From an uncultured delta proteobacterium (GTDB taxonomy: Bacteria > Desulfobacterota > Syntrophorhabdia > Syntrophorhabdales > Syntrophorhabdaceae), in NCBI GenBank assembly GCA_903872255.1, contig CAIQJW010000024.1, positions 1-5,439 of the forward strand: a stretch of 5,439 nucleotides of DNA, read 5' to 3'. The position numbers and the translations under genes are program-made. Positions within the stretch are counted from its first letter, which is position 1; each line of letters opens with the position of its first letter. The notes beneath the pieces were generated by a model, which ran no database searches, was not told the DNA's origin, and worked only from the letters and a program-made list of their open reading frames with translations. This document shows positions 1-5,439 of this stretch, piece after piece.

Positions 1-552
1 GGGCAGGACGACAACTACGATGAGGGCAACAACAATGATCGCAACGGGATAGATCATTGCGCTTTTCACTTTTTTCTTAAGCTTTTCGGATTTCTCAATA
101 TAAATAGCCAGCCTCTGCAGGACATTATCGAGAAGACCTCCCTCTTCGCCGGCAACTACGAGGTTGATATACAGTTCATCAAAGCATTGCGGATATTCCC
201 GTAAAGCATCTGCAAAACGGGAACCGCCTTCTATCCGCTCCTTTATATTTTTGACCATGCCCCGGAAGTTCAAATCCTCGATCTGGTTAGCGAGAATGTC
301 AAGAGATTGCACGAGCGGCAGGCCCGACGTGATCATGGTTGAAAGCTGCCGGGTGAACAGCAGTATCTCGAGGTTCTTTACCTTTTTTTTCGGGTTGAAT
401 TTACGTTCTTTTGCCTTGACCTCGACGGCATTTGAAAGGGTGACCCCGTCTTTTCTCAAAGCGGCGCGCAGTTCGTTAATTGAACCGGCCTTCGCAACGC
501 CTTTTTGCGGCTGACCCGAAACTGTCTTCCCTTCCCATTGATATTGGGGCAT
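1..552 (-). CDS. pilC: Type IV pilus inner-membrane platform protein PilC (T2SS F family), N-terminal part, runs off the left edge
   Basis: Seen: an open frame of exactly 184 codons from the ATG at 552-550 to the window edge with no stop. An in-frame TGA two codons upstream makes this the first possible start. The product begins MPQYQWEG, the usual short N-terminal beta region of PilC. A charged linker (about 45-60) leads into a GspF/T2SSF domain from about 62: FTRQLSTMITSGLPLVQSL (66-84), the GxxFxxAL segment (110-117), LVVAGEEGGLLDNVL (131-145), and KSAMIYP (163-169), which opens the first membrane helix. Known: PilC/GspF proteins sit in the inner membrane, contact the PilB/PilT ATPases and pilin, and drive pilus assembly and retraction; they are about 400 residues, so under half is present. 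pilB or pilT often adjoin pilC, but upstream here lies an unrelated operon on the same strand with a probable terminator between, so pilC likely starts its own transcript. No clear Shine-Dalgarno is visible. A T2SS GspF is the alternative; the MPQYQWEG start favours PilC. Confidence 0.93.
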   Translation of the reverse strand, partial: MPQYQWEGKTVSGQPQKGVAKAGSINELRAALRKDGVTLSNAVEVKAKERKFNPKKKVKNLEILLFTRQLSTMITSGLPLVQSLDILANQIEDLNFRGMVKNIKERIEGGSRFADALREYPQCFDELYINLVVAGEEGGLLDNVLQRLAIYIEKSEKLKKKVKSAMIYPVAIIVVALIVVVVLP

Positions 553-586
553 GACTCAATAATACATGATTAAACATCTTTTGCAA
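553..586 (-). promoter_or_regulatory. Candidate sigma70-type promoter for pilC, very close to the start codon
   Basis: Seen on the minus strand: TTGCAA (586-581, 4 of 6 to the -35 consensus), a 16-nt spacer and TATTAT (564-559, 5 of 6 to the -10 consensus). Transcription would begin near 552, at or beside the A of the pilC ATG. That would give a leaderless or nearly leaderless mRNA, which agrees with the absent Shine-Dalgarno sequence. The hexamers are AT-rich and could occur by chance; this is inference. Confidence 0.35.
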
Positions 587-676
587 AGAAAAAATTACAT
601 TAACACGTGCTTGGTGGCATAAGCTGTTTCAGCTCTTAAGTTTTGTGGGCTAAGTTGAGATAATTGTTGGATAAAG

Positions 677-742
677 TTGGGGGGTTCCGCGTCCCTGGCC
701 CCATTGAGATCATTGGCCCGGAAACAACGCAGAACCCCCCAA
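677..742 (-). terminator. GC-rich inverted repeat, probable terminator of the regulator-kinase-protease operon
   Basis: Seen: arms at 677-692 and 727-742 are inverted copies over 16 bp with one difference, around a 34-nt loop that itself holds GGCC on both sides (697-700, 715-718) and could form an inner stem. Read on the minus strand the one difference is a G-U pair, so the stem is continuous in minus-strand RNA; on the plus strand it is a C-A mismatch. The element begins 9 nt after the protease stop codon, the usual place for a terminator. Only a weak U stretch (CUUUAU) follows the stem, so it may be an atypical or partly Rho-assisted terminator, an mRNA-stabilising 3' hairpin, or a dispersed REP-like repeat. 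Confidence 0.55.
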
Positions 743-751
743 GAAAATTCC

Positions 752-2218
752 CTACTGCCTTATAACAGCGTAGAATGTCGTATTTTCCCTTTGGATCAGC
801 ATCACGATACCTTCTTTAATATTGGAATTCTTTAAGGCGTTCTTGAATTCCCCGACGCTTCGCACCGGTTTTCTCCCTATTTCCCTGATAACGTCTCCGG
901 AGCGGATGTCGGCATCCTGGGCTGGCGAGCCGGGTAAAACATCCGTAACTATAACACCGCGTACATCTTTTTTCAGGTTCAGATGCTTTGCCACTTCTGC
1001 GGTAATATCCTGAACAACGAGCCCGATGTCCTTTTCTACCTCGGTCTTTTTCGTCTTAAGTGCTTCATCCTGGAGCTCCCCTACTACCACATCGACTTCC
1101 ATCTGTTTCTTGTCCCTGATAAGGACGATCCTTGCCTTCTTGCCTATCTCGGTCACTGCAACCAGGCGGGGCAGCGTATCGTTGTCTTTAACCTTCTTGC
1201 CGTTATACGAGACGATGAGGTCGCCCCTTCTGATCCCCGCTTTCTCTGCCGGGCTATTTTCCATGACATCGGCCACAAGAGCACCTTCAGATTCTTTGAT
1301 CCCAAAGGTTCTTGCTATCTCGGGAGTAATTCTCTGGATGACTATCCCGAGCCAGCCGCGTGCTACCTTGCCTTTGCTCTTAAGCTGAGCAAGCATATCG
1401 CGCGCGACATTGATGGGGATCGCGAAACCTATCCCCTGACCGCCTGAGACGATGGCGGTATTTATGCCGACCACCTCGCCCTTCAGGTTAAGTAGTGGCC
1501 CCCCGCTGTTGCCGGGGTTGATCGAGGCGTCGGTCTGAATGAATTCGTCGTAAGGGCCGGCCCCGATGATCCTTCCCTTCGCGCTGACGATCCCGGCCGT
1601 AACCGTGTGTTCAAGGCCGAACGGGTTGCCTATCGCAACAACCCAGTCTCCCACCTGCAGGGCCTCCGAATCTCCGAACACGGCTACAGGCAAAGACTGC
1701 CGAACGTCAACCTTGATAAGGGCTATGTCGGTTTTTGGATCGCGTCCGATGATCTTTGCATCATATTCCTTTTCGTCCGAAAGCTTTACCTTGATGGTCG
1801 ACGCTTTCTCGACAACGTGGTTGTTCGTAAGGATGTACCCTTCCTTGTCGATAATAAAACCGGACCCCAGGCTGCGCTGCTTGTACTCCCGGCGCGGCCC
1901 GTTCCCGAAGAATTTATCGAAAAAATCATCGCCAAAAAAATCCTTGAATGGATTGTTCGGGCCGACGAAAGGGCCCTGGCCGCCCGGGCCTTTTGTTACA
2001 GCCGTAGTGCTGATATTGACGATTGACGGTTTGGCCTGGTTGACAAGTCCCGCGAAGGACGGCAGACCGTTCGAGAATGCCGCCACGTTCCTGACATTCT
2101 GGGCTACTTCGGGCGCCGCCTGGCGCCGATCGGCAGTCACCTGTGACCTCACATATGCGAAACCGACGGCCGCGATCATCAGAATACAAACGGTTATAAC
2201 AAGTCGTTTGTTCTTCAT
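752..2218 (-). CDS. degP: HtrA/DegP (Do) family periplasmic serine endoprotease with two PDZ domains
   Basis: Complete, 488 residues, close to the usual DegP/DegQ/MucD length. Seen in order: a basic start and hydrophobic stretch (about 5-22), a signal peptide or signal anchor that exports the protein; a linker; a trypsin-like domain (about 55-275) with the full triad, His134 in TNNHVV, Asp164 in TDIALIKV and Ser238 in GNSGG; PDZ1 from GWLGI (288-292) to about 380; PDZ2 from IGLVV (398-402) to about 486. Between the first strands lies a Gly/Pro/Phe-rich loop (about 77-110) with repeated FF pairs, matching the LA loop that regulates DegP oligomers. Known: these ATP-independent proteases form PDZ-gated oligomers that degrade, and often chaperone, misfolded envelope proteins. 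Start: ATG at 2218 follows GGAGG by 7 nt. Context: last gene of an operon, 13 nt after the kinase stop and before a probable terminator, so expression likely follows the two-component system. DegP, DegQ and MucD cannot be told apart by sequence alone. Confidence 0.96.
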   Translation of the reverse strand: MKNKRLVITVCILMIAAVGFAYVRSQVTADRRQAAPEVAQNVRNVAAFSNGLPSFAGLVNQAKPSIVNISTTAVTKGPGGQGPFVGPNNPFKDFFGDDFFDKFFGNGPRREYKQRSLGSGFIIDKEGYILTNNHVVEKASTIKVKLSDEKEYDAKIIGRDPKTDIALIKVDVRQSLPVAVFGDSEALQVGDWVVAIGNPFGLEHTVTAGIVSAKGRIIGAGPYDEFIQTDASINPGNSGGPLLNLKGEVVGINTAIVSGGQGIGFAIPINVARDMLAQLKSKGKVARGWLGIVIQRITPEIARTFGIKESEGALVADVMENSPAEKAGIRRGDLIVSYNGKKVKDNDTLPRLVAVTEIGKKARIVLIRDKKQMEVDVVVGELQDEALKTKKTEVEKDIGLVVQDITAEVAKHLNLKKDVRGVIVTDVLPGSPAQDADIRSGDVIREIGRKPVRSVGEFKNALKNSNIKEGIVMLIQRENTTFYAVIRQ

Positions 2219-2225
2219 ACAAAAA

Positions 2226-2230
2226 CCTCC
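2226..2230 (-). promoter_or_regulatory. Strong ribosome binding site of the protease gene
   Basis: GGAGG on the minus strand, 7 nt before the protease ATG and directly after the kinase stop codon (TGA at 2234-2232). It fixes the protease start. As the protease has its own strong site, it can be translated efficiently from the shared message without depending on kinase translation. Confidence 0.85.
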
Positions 2231-2231
2231 A

Positions 2232-3635
2232 TCAAGACATAGGTAATTTAATGACGAAAAGACTTCCAGCAGCGGGCGTCGATTCGACCTCGATCGTTCC
2301 GTGGTGCGCTTCTGCGATCCATTTACTGATCGAGAGGCCCAGCCCGCTCCCGCTTGCGCGCTTGCGAGACCTGTCCGCGCGGTAAAATCTGTCGAAAATA
2401 TATTTTATGTCGCCGGATGCTATGCCCGGCCCATCATCTTTTACATTTACACAGGCGAACCCGTTCTGCGTGTACGACGACACAGCGACGTATCCGCCAT
2501 TATGCCCGTATTTTATGCCGTTTTCAACGATATTTGTGATCATTCTGCGGAGTTTGAGCTCATCCCCGATTATCCGGATATCTTCGAGGTCCTTAGCTAC
2601 TATTTCCACGTGCTTGTTTTCTCCGAAGATCTTCATATTCAAACAGACGTCTGCAAGGAGATCCCTGAGATCTACCTTGTCGACGTTCAGGCGAATGTCC
2701 TTGGTCTCTGCCTTCGAAAGCAGGAGCAGGTCGTCAATGATGTGGCTCATCCTGTCGATCTCTTCAAGGTTGCTCTGGAGTGATTTTTTGTATTCCTCGT
2801 TCGCCCTGTCCTTTCTGAGCGCCAACTCGGTCTCGCCTTTCAATATCGTCAATGGCGTCTTCAGCTCGTGGGATACATCGATGCTGAACTGGTTGATCCT
2901 CTGGAAAGAATCCTTCAAACGGGCGATCATTGCGTTGAATGTCTCCGCCAGGCGGCCAAGTTCATCTTTCCGCCCCTTAAGTTCGATCCGTTCGTCAAGG
3001 TTGCTCGATGATATCTTTACGGCCGTCCTTCGTATCTGATCGACCGGCTTCATTGTCTTTTTCGCCATGAAGTAACCGGCAATGATCGTGCCGCCCGTGG
3101 CTGTAATGATACTCACTATCATTATTATGAGGAGGCGCTTCATGGTATCCTCGAATTCTTCCAGCGAGGAACCCACCTGTACGATACTGACTGTTTTTTT
3201 GTTCTCAAGGATGGGCATCGTTATCATGCGCAGTCTCGGCCGAGCTGTTTCAATTGTTTCGTAGACGATCTCTCCTTTGAGCGCTTTTTCGAGCGTGACA
3301 AAACTTACCGGGACGGCCTCCGCCTCCAGATCGTTTAGCCGGGCCCCGATCTTGCCGGATGCATCGATGATCTGGATAAATTTGCCTTTCGGTTTCTTTC
3401 CGAGAGTATTCTCGAGATAGCGCTCGAAATTGCCGAAAAAGCTCTGGTTGTGGGTCTCCATCATTGACGAGGAAAGGACCTCAGCTATCGATTTGATCTT
3501 GGTGTCAATGCTTTTTTGAAGGCTGTTCTGAAAATATATATAGACGCCGCAGCAGAAGGTTATCAGTATTAATGCCAGGATGCCGCCATACCAGAGGGTC
3601 AATTTCCATTTAATGGGAAGGTTAAGGCTTTTCAT
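2232..3635 (-). CDS. Membrane sensor histidine kinase (HAMP-HisKA-HATPase, CusS/CpxA-like) of an envelope two-component system
   Basis: Complete, 467 residues. Seen in order: membrane segment 1 (about 14-35); a periplasmic sensor region of about 130 residues (36-166) with alternating short strands such as KFIQIIDASGKI (85-96), suggestive of a PAS/Cache-like fold though not identifiable by eye; membrane segment 2 (about 168-190); a HAMP linker (about 190-242); HisKA with the H box DVSHELKTPL (253-262), phospho-acceptor His256; and the ATPase domain with N box around Asn368 and Asn372, G1 box DDGPGI (400-405), F box (413-420) and G2 box GSGLGLSI (429-436). All catalytic motifs are intact. Known: such kinases autophosphorylate on His and pass phosphate to the partner regulator. 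The core resembles kinases often labelled 'heavy metal sensor kinase', but no metal-binding His/Cys cluster is obvious in the sensor region, so the ligand is open; the adjacent protease favours envelope stress. The ATG at 3635 lies inside the regulator gene (14-nt overlap), suggesting translational coupling; only a weak AGAAG-type site precedes it. Confidence 0.94.
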   Translation of the reverse strand: MKSLNLPIKWKLTLWYGGILALILITFCCGVYIYFQNSLQKSIDTKIKSIAEVLSSSMMETHNQSFFGNFERYLENTLGKKPKGKFIQIIDASGKIGARLNDLEAEAVPVSFVTLEKALKGEIVYETIETARPRLRMITMPILENKKTVSIVQVGSSLEEFEDTMKRLLIIMIVSIITATGGTIIAGYFMAKKTMKPVDQIRRTAVKISSSNLDERIELKGRKDELGRLAETFNAMIARLKDSFQRINQFSIDVSHELKTPLTILKGETELALRKDRANEEYKKSLQSNLEEIDRMSHIIDDLLLLSKAETKDIRLNVDKVDLRDLLADVCLNMKIFGENKHVEIVAKDLEDIRIIGDELKLRRMITNIVENGIKYGHNGGYVAVSSYTQNGFACVNVKDDGPGIASGDIKYIFDRFYRADRSRKRASGSGLGLSISKWIAEAHHGTIEVESTPAAGSLFVIKLPMS

Positions 3636-4302
3636 TATCTTCTTTGAGGATATAACCCACCCCGCGGACCGTGTGTATAAATTTCCTGTCCGTCAGGAGC
3701 TCGATCTTCTTTCTCAGAAAATTAACGTAGACATCAACTATGTTCGAAGAATCGTCCTGGCTTTGCCAGGCATATTCAGCCATCTCTTTCCGCGTCAAAG
3801 GTCTTTCGTAGTTGCGCATCATATATTCCATGATAAGGAACTCTTTCTCGGTAAGCTCTGCCTCTTTATCTCCGACCGATAGTCTCCTGCTGTAGGGGTT
3901 AAGGACCATTTCACGATATTCGAGGGTGAGCGGCACGGCTTTACGGCTTCGCCTTAAGAGCGCGCGGATACGGGCGAGAAGCTCATCGAAAGAGAACGGT
4001 TTCGTGAGGTAGTCATCACTGCCCAAATCGAGCCCTTTTATGACATCTTCCTTTGTGCTCTTGGCGGTGATGATCAGTACGGGGGTTTCGATCTCGTCCT
4101 GCCGCATCCGCTTCAGTACTTCCAAACCGTCTATTTCGGGTATCATGAGATCGAGAAGCACAATGTCGTATTCCTTCGTCTTGATGAGCTCGAGGCCTTT
4201 GCTGCCATCCTCCGCCACCTCGACGGTATACCCCTCTTCCTCGAGACCTCGCATAATAAAATTTGAGACCTTAATTTCATCTTCGACAACGAGAATTTTC
4301 AT
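3622..4302 (-). CDS. OmpR/PhoB-family DNA-binding response regulator
   Basis: Complete, 226 residues, normal for the family. Seen: receiver domain (1-118) beginning MKILVVEDE, with acidic pocket Glu7/Asp8, phospho-acceptor Asp51 in LLDLMIP, switch Thr79 and Lys101 in LTKPFSFDELLARI; then a winged helix-turn-helix (about 127-221) with LTEKEFLIMEYMM (150-162), the recognition helix around NIVDVYVNFLRKKI (187-200) and the wing IHTVRGVGYIL (209-219). Known: phosphorylation promotes dimerisation and binding to direct-repeat operators. It is the first gene of the operon and overlaps the kinase by 14 nt, so the two are cognate. Start: the family-typical MKILVVEDE supports the ATG at 4302, yet the 20 nt before it hold no Shine-Dalgarno sequence; a GAGG lies 26 nt upstream, too far to serve. 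Autoregulation and control of the protease are likely by analogy with related operons, but I could not assign an operator. Target genes cannot be inferred; the CpxR/MprA/CusR relation is only at family level. Confidence 0.95.
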   Translation of the reverse strand: MKILVVEDEIKVSNFIMRGLEEEGYTVEVAEDGSKGLELIKTKEYDIVLLDLMIPEIDGLEVLKRMRQDEIETPVLIITAKSTKEDVIKGLDLGSDDYLTKPFSFDELLARIRALLRRSRKAVPLTLEYREMVLNPYSRRLSVGDKEAELTEKEFLIMEYMMRNYERPLTRKEMAEYAWQSQDDSSNIVDVYVNFLRKKIELLTDRKFIHTVRGVGYILKEDNEKP

Positions 4303-4309
4303 AATGACA

Positions 4310-4340
4310 ATAATATAGTATAAAATCGCCTCTTGTACAA
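4310..4340 (-). promoter_or_regulatory. Candidate promoter of the regulator-kinase-protease operon, with a TTGTACAA palindrome over the -35
   Basis: Seen on the minus strand: TTGTAC (4340-4335, 3 of 6 to the -35 consensus), a 17-nt spacer and TATATT (4317-4312, 5 of 6 to the -10 consensus); an overlapping TATTAT at 4315-4310 is an alternative -10. Transcription would start within a few nucleotides of the ATG at 4302. The perfect 8-bp palindrome TTGTACAA (4333-4340) covers the -35, a place where a bound protein could act. The -35 is poor, as expected for an activated promoter. Inference from position and hexamers only. Confidence 0.35.
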
Positions 4341-4406
4341 TTTTTCGTTTTTTCCCGAAATAGCGGGCATGAGCGGGGCATCATCCGTTGTTTCTGCTTA
4401 ATTTCT

Positions 4407-4437
4407 TTGACAAAACAGAGGGGATGCTATTTAGTAT
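4407..4437 (+). promoter_or_regulatory. Candidate promoter of the spermidine-synthase-like gene
   Basis: Seen: a perfect -35 hexamer TTGACA (4407-4412). The -10 is unclear: TTTAGT (4430-4435) has the ideal 17-nt spacing with 4 of 6 matches, while TGC-TATTTA (4425-4433) looks like an extended -10 with a 15-nt spacer. Either gives a 5' leader of roughly 70 nt before the ATG at 4514, consistent with a transcript that carries a normal ribosome binding site. Confidence 0.45.
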
Positions 4438-4467
4438 TATGTTCCGAGCTTAAATCATTATCGGTTA

Positions 4468-4483
4468 TTGGTGTACAAACCAA
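4468..4483 (+). repeat. Small dyad in the 5' leader of the spermidine-synthase-like gene
   Basis: Seen: inverted 5-bp arms TTGGT (4468-4472) and ACCAA (4479-4483) around a 6-nt centre. The stretch TGTACAA at 4472-4478 repeats the sequence at 4334-4340 near the divergent operon. It could be an operator half of the divergent region or a weak mRNA hairpin; the arms are short and chance is quite possible. Confidence 0.25.
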
Positions 4484-4497
4484 ATCCAATCGAATTC

Positions 4498-4504
4498 AGG
4501 GAGG
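4498..4504 (+). promoter_or_regulatory. Ribosome binding site of the spermidine-synthase-like gene
   Basis: AGGGAGG, 9 nt before the ATG at 4514. No ATG, GTG or TTG lies in frame between the upstream in-frame TAA (4451-4453) and 4514, so this site fixes the start. Confidence 0.85.
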
Positions 4505-4513
4505 ACCGGACCC

Positions 4514-5439
4514 ATGACTCTTCTCGAGGCCTATATTATCACTTTTACCGCGAGCTTCTGCACCCTTGTCATTGAAATGGTGGCAGGACGCATCCTGGCG
4601 CCTTTTGTCGGTGTTTCGATCTACACATGGACAAGCATTATAGGGGTTATACTGGCAGGCATCAGTGTCGGGGCTTTTATCGGCGGCAAACTCATTGACC
4701 GGTTCCCCACGCGCAAGACCCTCGGCTGGCTGCTTCTCATTTCGGGGATTACAGCCCTCACCATCATACCCCTTACACACGCGGTCGCGGCGTATCGTTT
4801 TCCTGTTTCACTGATGGCGCGCATCTTCATCATCACGTCGATAATATTTTTCATACCGGGCTGTGTCCTTGGGACAATATCACCGGTCGTGGTAAGGCTT
4901 ACACTGAAAAACCTCGAGAATGCCGGAAACACGATCGGAAAGATCTATGCCCTGTCGACCCTGGGGGCTATAATCGGGACCTTTGTCACGGGGTTCTTCC
5001 TTATCTCGTGGATGGGAACAAGGACGATCGTCCTTGTGATGGGGATCATCCTGATACTGGCGTCACTTCTTTCAGGTTCGCTTCTTCGGAAAAAGGCCAG
5101 CGTGGCCATTTTCATTATCATTGCCGCCCCGTGCCTCTTTTTGGTCCAGACCTATCTTTACAGTGTCCCGTTGAGCGGCAAAACATATTATTATAAAGAA
5201 AGCGATTATTACACGATAAAGCTCTCCAAGACAATGAGCTCCGACAAAGAAACGGAGCTTGATGCTATGGTGCTCGACAATCTTATCCATTCGTACGTGA
5301 ACCTCAAAGACCCGACGCATATCGAATATGAATATGAGCGGATCTATGCCGATGTGCTCAAATGGAAGTTCGACCAGGATACGCCCTTCAAGAGCCTGAC
5401 CATCGGAGGCGGAGGTTATACATTTCCCCGCTACATAGA
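4514..5439 (+). CDS. Membrane-embedded spermidine-synthase-like protein ('fused MFS/spermidine synthase' type), N-terminal part, runs off the right edge
   Basis: Seen: an open frame of 308 codons plus 2 nt, no stop, strong ribosome binding site. The N-terminal half has about seven hydrophobic segments (about 5-28, 38-60, 69-90, 100-126, 144-167, 170-191, 196-214). It carries the family's signature in helices 1-2, with Glu21, AGR (24-26), AP (29-30) and YTW (37-39), and a second conserved stretch IGKIYALSTLGAIIGT (141-156). A cytosolic aminopropyltransferase-like region starts near 222: VLDNLIHSYV (253-262), YEYERIYADVL (272-282) and a glycine-rich nucleotide-binding loop GGGGYTFPRY (298-307). 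Known: soluble spermidine synthases transfer aminopropyl from decarboxylated S-adenosylmethionine to putrescine; membrane-embedded relatives are widespread in bacteria and mostly uncharacterised. The canonical MxLDGxxQ and GGGDGG motifs are replaced here, so the substrate may differ. It is divergent from the two-component operon. The rest of the methyltransferase-like fold lies outside the window, so catalytic competence cannot be judged. Confidence 0.88.
   Translation, partial: MTLLEAYIITFTASFCTLVIEMVAGRILAPFVGVSIYTWTSIIGVILAGISVGAFIGGKLIDRFPTRKTLGWLLLISGITALTIIPLTHAVAAYRFPVSLMARIFIITSIIFFIPGCVLGTISPVVVRLTLKNLENAGNTIGKIYALSTLGAIIGTFVTGFFLISWMGTRTIVLVMGIILILASLLSGSLLRKKASVAIFIIIAAPCLFLVQTYLYSVPLSGKTYYYKESDYYTIKLSKTMSSDKETELDAMVLDNLIHSYVNLKDPTHIEYEYERIYADVLKWKFDQDTPFKSLTIGGGGYTFPRYI

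Noticed and set aside
164..514. Plus-strand open frame of 116 codons antisense to pilC
   Set aside because: The minus-strand frame encodes a convincing GspF domain; the antisense product has no recognisable feature.
622..634. Short hairpin AGCTG-TTT-CAGCT between the operon and pilC
   Set aside because: The stem is only 5 bp and no U-tract follows on either strand in terminator position, so chance explains it.
1566..2246. Plus-strand open frame of 226 codons antisense to the protease gene
   Set aside because: It lies opposite a clear HtrA gene with an intact catalytic triad, has no recognisable domain, no ribosome binding site I could see, and reads as a low-complexity Ser/Thr/Pro-rich shadow. 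The other plus-strand frames at 822-1447 and 1607-2026 fail for the same reasons.
2301..3039. Plus-strand open frames antisense to the histidine kinase (2301-2783, 2407-3039)
   Set aside because: The kinase frame opposite them carries every expected motif; these translations show no domain and are Ser/Arg- or Cys-rich as expected for the reverse strand of coding DNA.
4354..4381. CCCG/CGGG mini-palindrome and the near-tandem GCGGGCAT / GCGGGGCAT
   Set aside because: The 4-bp arms and two short imperfect copies are too small to support an operator, riboswitch or repeat call.
4424..4453. Possible 9-residue leader peptide (MLFSIMFRA) upstream of the synthase-like gene, after a GAGGGG
   Set aside because: The purine run touches the ATG with no spacer, the frame overlaps the candidate -10 element so it may not be transcribed, and nothing in it suggests attenuation. 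The 10-codon frame at 4369-4401 lacks a ribosome binding site and is upstream of the promoter.
4496..5320. Minus-strand open frames opposite the synthase-like gene (4496-4780, 4621-4932, 5072-5320) and the plus-strand frame at 5008-5196
   Set aside because: All overlap a continuous plus-strand frame with a strong ribosome binding site, regular membrane helices and family motifs, and none shows a domain of its own.
1..5439. Mobile element, CRISPR array, defence system or tRNA/rRNA gene
   Set aside because: I saw no transposase or integrase motifs, regularly spaced repeats, cloverleaf or rRNA-like sequence; nearly all bases are accounted for by five ordinary genes and short intergenic regions.

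Overview
The window looks like a chromosomal segment of a Gram-negative bacterium, with middling GC by eye, intact reading frames and frequent use of ATA and AGG codons. A type IV pilus inner-membrane gene, a two-PDZ periplasmic Deg protease with an N-terminal membrane or signal segment, and a CusS-like sensor kinase fit a deltaproteobacterial (Desulfobacterota, Syntrophorhabdus-like) or Nitrospirota-like lineage. This taxonomic guess is inference from family resemblance and is weak. There are no RNA genes, insertion sequences, CRISPR arrays or signs of recent transfer.

Layout, left to right. (1) 1-552, minus: the N-terminal 184 codons of a PilC/GspF type IV pilus platform protein, running off the left edge. 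(2) 553-751: an intergenic stretch with a candidate pilC promoter next to the gene and, 9 nt past the protease stop codon, a long GC-rich inverted repeat (677-742) that probably ends the upstream operon. (3) 752-4302, minus: a tight three-gene operon in the order response regulator (3622-4302), histidine kinase (2232-3635, overlapping the regulator by 14 nt) and HtrA/DegP protease (752-2218, 13 nt after the kinase). (4) 4303-4513: a divergent control region with candidate promoters in both directions and small dyads. (5) 4514-5439, plus: the N-terminal 308 codons of a membrane-embedded spermidine-synthase-like protein ('fused MFS/spermidine synthase' type), running off the right edge.

How the genes fit together. 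The central operon reads as an envelope-stress module: the kinase monitors the periplasm or membrane, the OmpR-type regulator changes transcription, and the protease made from the same message degrades or refolds damaged envelope proteins and could feed back on the signal. The layout parallels mprA-mprB-pepD, cssRS/htrA and ciaRH/htrA, but here the protease has two PDZ domains. The pilus gene and the polyamine-synthase-like gene are flanking transcription units with no demonstrated link to the module. I did not find a clear new system. The best leads are the operon itself, a shared octamer just upstream of two start codons that lack a Shine-Dalgarno sequence, and the divergent active-site motifs of the synthase-like protein.
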